NCBI RefSeq assembly: GCF_019578655.1
Contig: NC_063262.1
Coordinates: forward strand, 9,059,582 to 9,123,581
Length of the DNA stretch: 64,000 bases
From: Ricinus communis
Taxonomy: Eukaryota; Streptophyta; Magnoliopsida; Malpighiales; Euphorbiaceae
Direction of reading: 5' to 3'
The notes beneath the pieces are model-generated. The model saw only the letters and a program-made list of their open reading frames with translations, was not told the origin of the DNA and searched no databases. The position numbers and the translations under genes were made by a program. Shown here in pieces: positions 62,553 through 64,000 of the stretch. Positions within the stretch are counted from its first letter, which is position 1; each line of letters opens with the position of its first letter.

Positions 62553-62899
62553 TGGTCTGTGTGTGTTTGTGTTTGATCTGGAAGGATGGAGGGTCATTTG
62601 ATACAGAGAAGAACATACAGTTTTCTGTTTTAATTTTCTTAATTTAATTTTATTACGGCGTGTCGTTTTTGTTTCCTTTTGTTTTTAAGAACTGACAACG
62701 ACATGTGGTTTTACTCAAATCATAAGGAAGCTACTTTGCAGCTGCTTCAATTGGGTCTCCGATCAGAACCAAACCGAATCCCAACAAGATCGGTTCGGTT
62801 AAATTACTCCCTATTAAGTTTTCATTTCAGTTTTGACTTTTAAAAATTAAAATAATTTCAATTGGCGACGGTTTTACCAAAAAAATTATTAACGATCAA

Positions 62900-63545
62900 A
62901 CTTTTATGATTTTAGAATATACATATATTATAGAATATAATAAATTAGATGATATTTTATATATTAAATTTTAAAACATAACATATTTTATTATTTTAAT
63001 AATTACGTATTTATTTTTTATATTTAAATTTTTAAAATACTTTTATTAATTTATTAATTAATAATTTATATTTTTAATTAAATATAATTTAATTTTAATT
63101 CTAAAAAATAATATTTTAATTCTATTTTCAATTTTATATTAACTAATAATTATTTTTCTAATTAAACTATAATTTTAGTTTAGAAAATAATTTCTTAAAT
63201 TATATTTTTAGTATCTATATTAATTAATAAATAAATTTTCCAACTATACAATAATTTTCAATTCTAAAAGATAATAATATCAATGATATTTATAATACAT
63301 ATAATACTTAAAAAATCAACTAATAAGTATTATTTAAATAATTTTTATATTATTTTATTAATAAAATTTCAAAATTATAATTTTAAAAAGAAACTTAAAA
63401 TATTTAATTTATTAGTTTTCAAATATTATAAATAGTTATAACATACTAAATTTCTTATTAAGTTTCATTTATAAATTTAGTTTTATATTATTATTTATAA
63501 TCAATAGAATAGTAATTATGCAATATGCACATAAACAAATTAATT
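62900..63545 (+). mobile_element. Helitron-like non-autonomous element, copy 3
   Basis: The 3' end TTATGCAATATGCACATAAA then CAAATTAATTAG (63515-63547) aligns with copies ending at 30232 and 31245. It is preceded by the same AAATTTAGTTTTATAT-like and ATAATCAA-like blocks. The rest is A/T sequence of the same texture. The left limit is approximate. Bases 62601-62899 hold the presumed spatacsin promoter with no clear motif. Confidence 0.45.
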
Positions 63546-63831
63546 AGTTTTAGTGAAATAATTGAAAAAGCTCTACTGATATTGGAAAATCAGCTTGTGT
63601 GAGAAAATAATGGGTAATAGCTACCACGTTTTTAATTTTAGATTGCTCATCTCATAGTATTTAATAGGTCTCAACCAAGATTTATTTAATTAAATTGATA
63701 TCTTATCATTAAATACCAAATTATTTTTTTAATACAAAAATAAGTAAAACACCCATGACTACAATACAACAAGCCGTTGATATGCCACACCATATAGGTC
63801 ATAATTCAACACAAGTTGAGACACAAAAGAT

Positions 63832-64000
63832 GATAAAGCATACGTCGATATCCAAGATTAAGAGAAGCAGCAAAAGTGGCAAGCCAATCTTCTCCAAAAT
63901 TAGATTCCTTGAATGAGTGTTGGACTATAATTTGCCAACTCCATTACAAAAGAAGATGAATTTCATGAACCATAGAATCATTAGCATTAGGAAGAATTTT
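63832..64000 (-). pseudogene. RNase H-like domain remnant at the right edge
   Basis: Read on the minus strand, with one in-frame stop, it gives MVHEIHLLL, WSWQIIVQHSFKESNFGEDW then LATFAASLNLGYR. This matches the end of RNase H-like domains in plant LINEs and related host-encoded proteins ('H..RE.N..AD.LA..g'). It is cut by the window edge. Confidence 0.45.

Larger units (their letters stand above)
61625..62600 (-). other. 5' untranslated exons of the spatacsin gene
   Basis: A middle leader exon at 62251-62186 is bounded by GTGTTAG and GACCAG/GTATTG. A first leader exon runs from about 62600 to 62381, with donor ATA/GTGAGTTT. The leader is joined to the coding exon whose acceptor ends at 61625. 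The transcription start is inferred only from where transcribed-looking GA-rich sequence begins. Confidence 0.55.

Noticed and set aside
1..64000. tRNA, rRNA, CRISPR array or integrated virus
   Set aside because: None was seen. The tRNA-like matches are retrotransposon primer-binding sites, and the reverse transcriptase domains belong to LINE and Ty3/gypsy elements.

Overview
This window is nuclear DNA of a flowering plant, almost certainly a eudicot. The genes have many short exons with GT..AG introns, the intergenic DNA is very AT-rich, and several classes of plant transposon are layered on each other. I cannot name the species from sequence alone. There is no operon structure and no bacterial, organellar or CRISPR-like feature. 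Splice sites were placed by eye from frame continuity and protein similarity recalled from memory; no database search was run.

Three host genes are present, all on the minus strand. (1) 1696-5422: nine exons of a mitochondrial/plastid carrier of the S-adenosylmethionine carrier type (SAMC). Its C-terminal third lies beyond the left edge. (2) 25803-29330: a single-exon coding region of 1175 residues for the DEAD-box helicase RH42/PRP5 type, a pre-mRNA splicing factor, with an intron in its 5' leader. (3) 34402-61609: a roughly 28 kb gene for the plant homologue of spatacsin (human SPG11). I place 25 coding exons; they sum to 9681 nt, exactly 3227 codons including the stop, plus two 5' untranslated exons up to about 62600.

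Between genes 1 and 2 lies a nested transposon complex (6945-23132). The outer unit is a 5'-truncated L1-type LINE with a 13-14 bp target-site duplication and a poly(A) tail. Its ORF2 is broken near its start by about 5.8 kb of Ty3/gypsy DNA (two overlapping partial elements). Its 3' untranslated region is broken by a complete-ended Mutator-like element (MULE) with about 130 bp terminal inverted repeats. The MULE carries a decayed transposase on the plus strand and, on the opposite strand, a decayed two-exon gene for a GRF-type zinc finger, coiled coil and C-terminal membrane segment.

The spatacsin introns are a second store of transposons: three copies of a GC-ended, hAT-like short element (one with a perfect 8 bp duplication), a TRIM (miniature LTR element) with a tRNA-Met primer-binding site, and a LINE fossil antisense to the gene. 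AT-rich blocks at 29640-31245 and 62900-63545 look like non-autonomous Helitron-type copies. The right edge holds a minus-strand RNase H-like remnant.

The three host genes are not functionally linked by position. The most unusual material is the nested complex: the LINE/gypsy junctions, which show short local duplications like repair filler, and the antisense zinc-finger gene inside the MULE.
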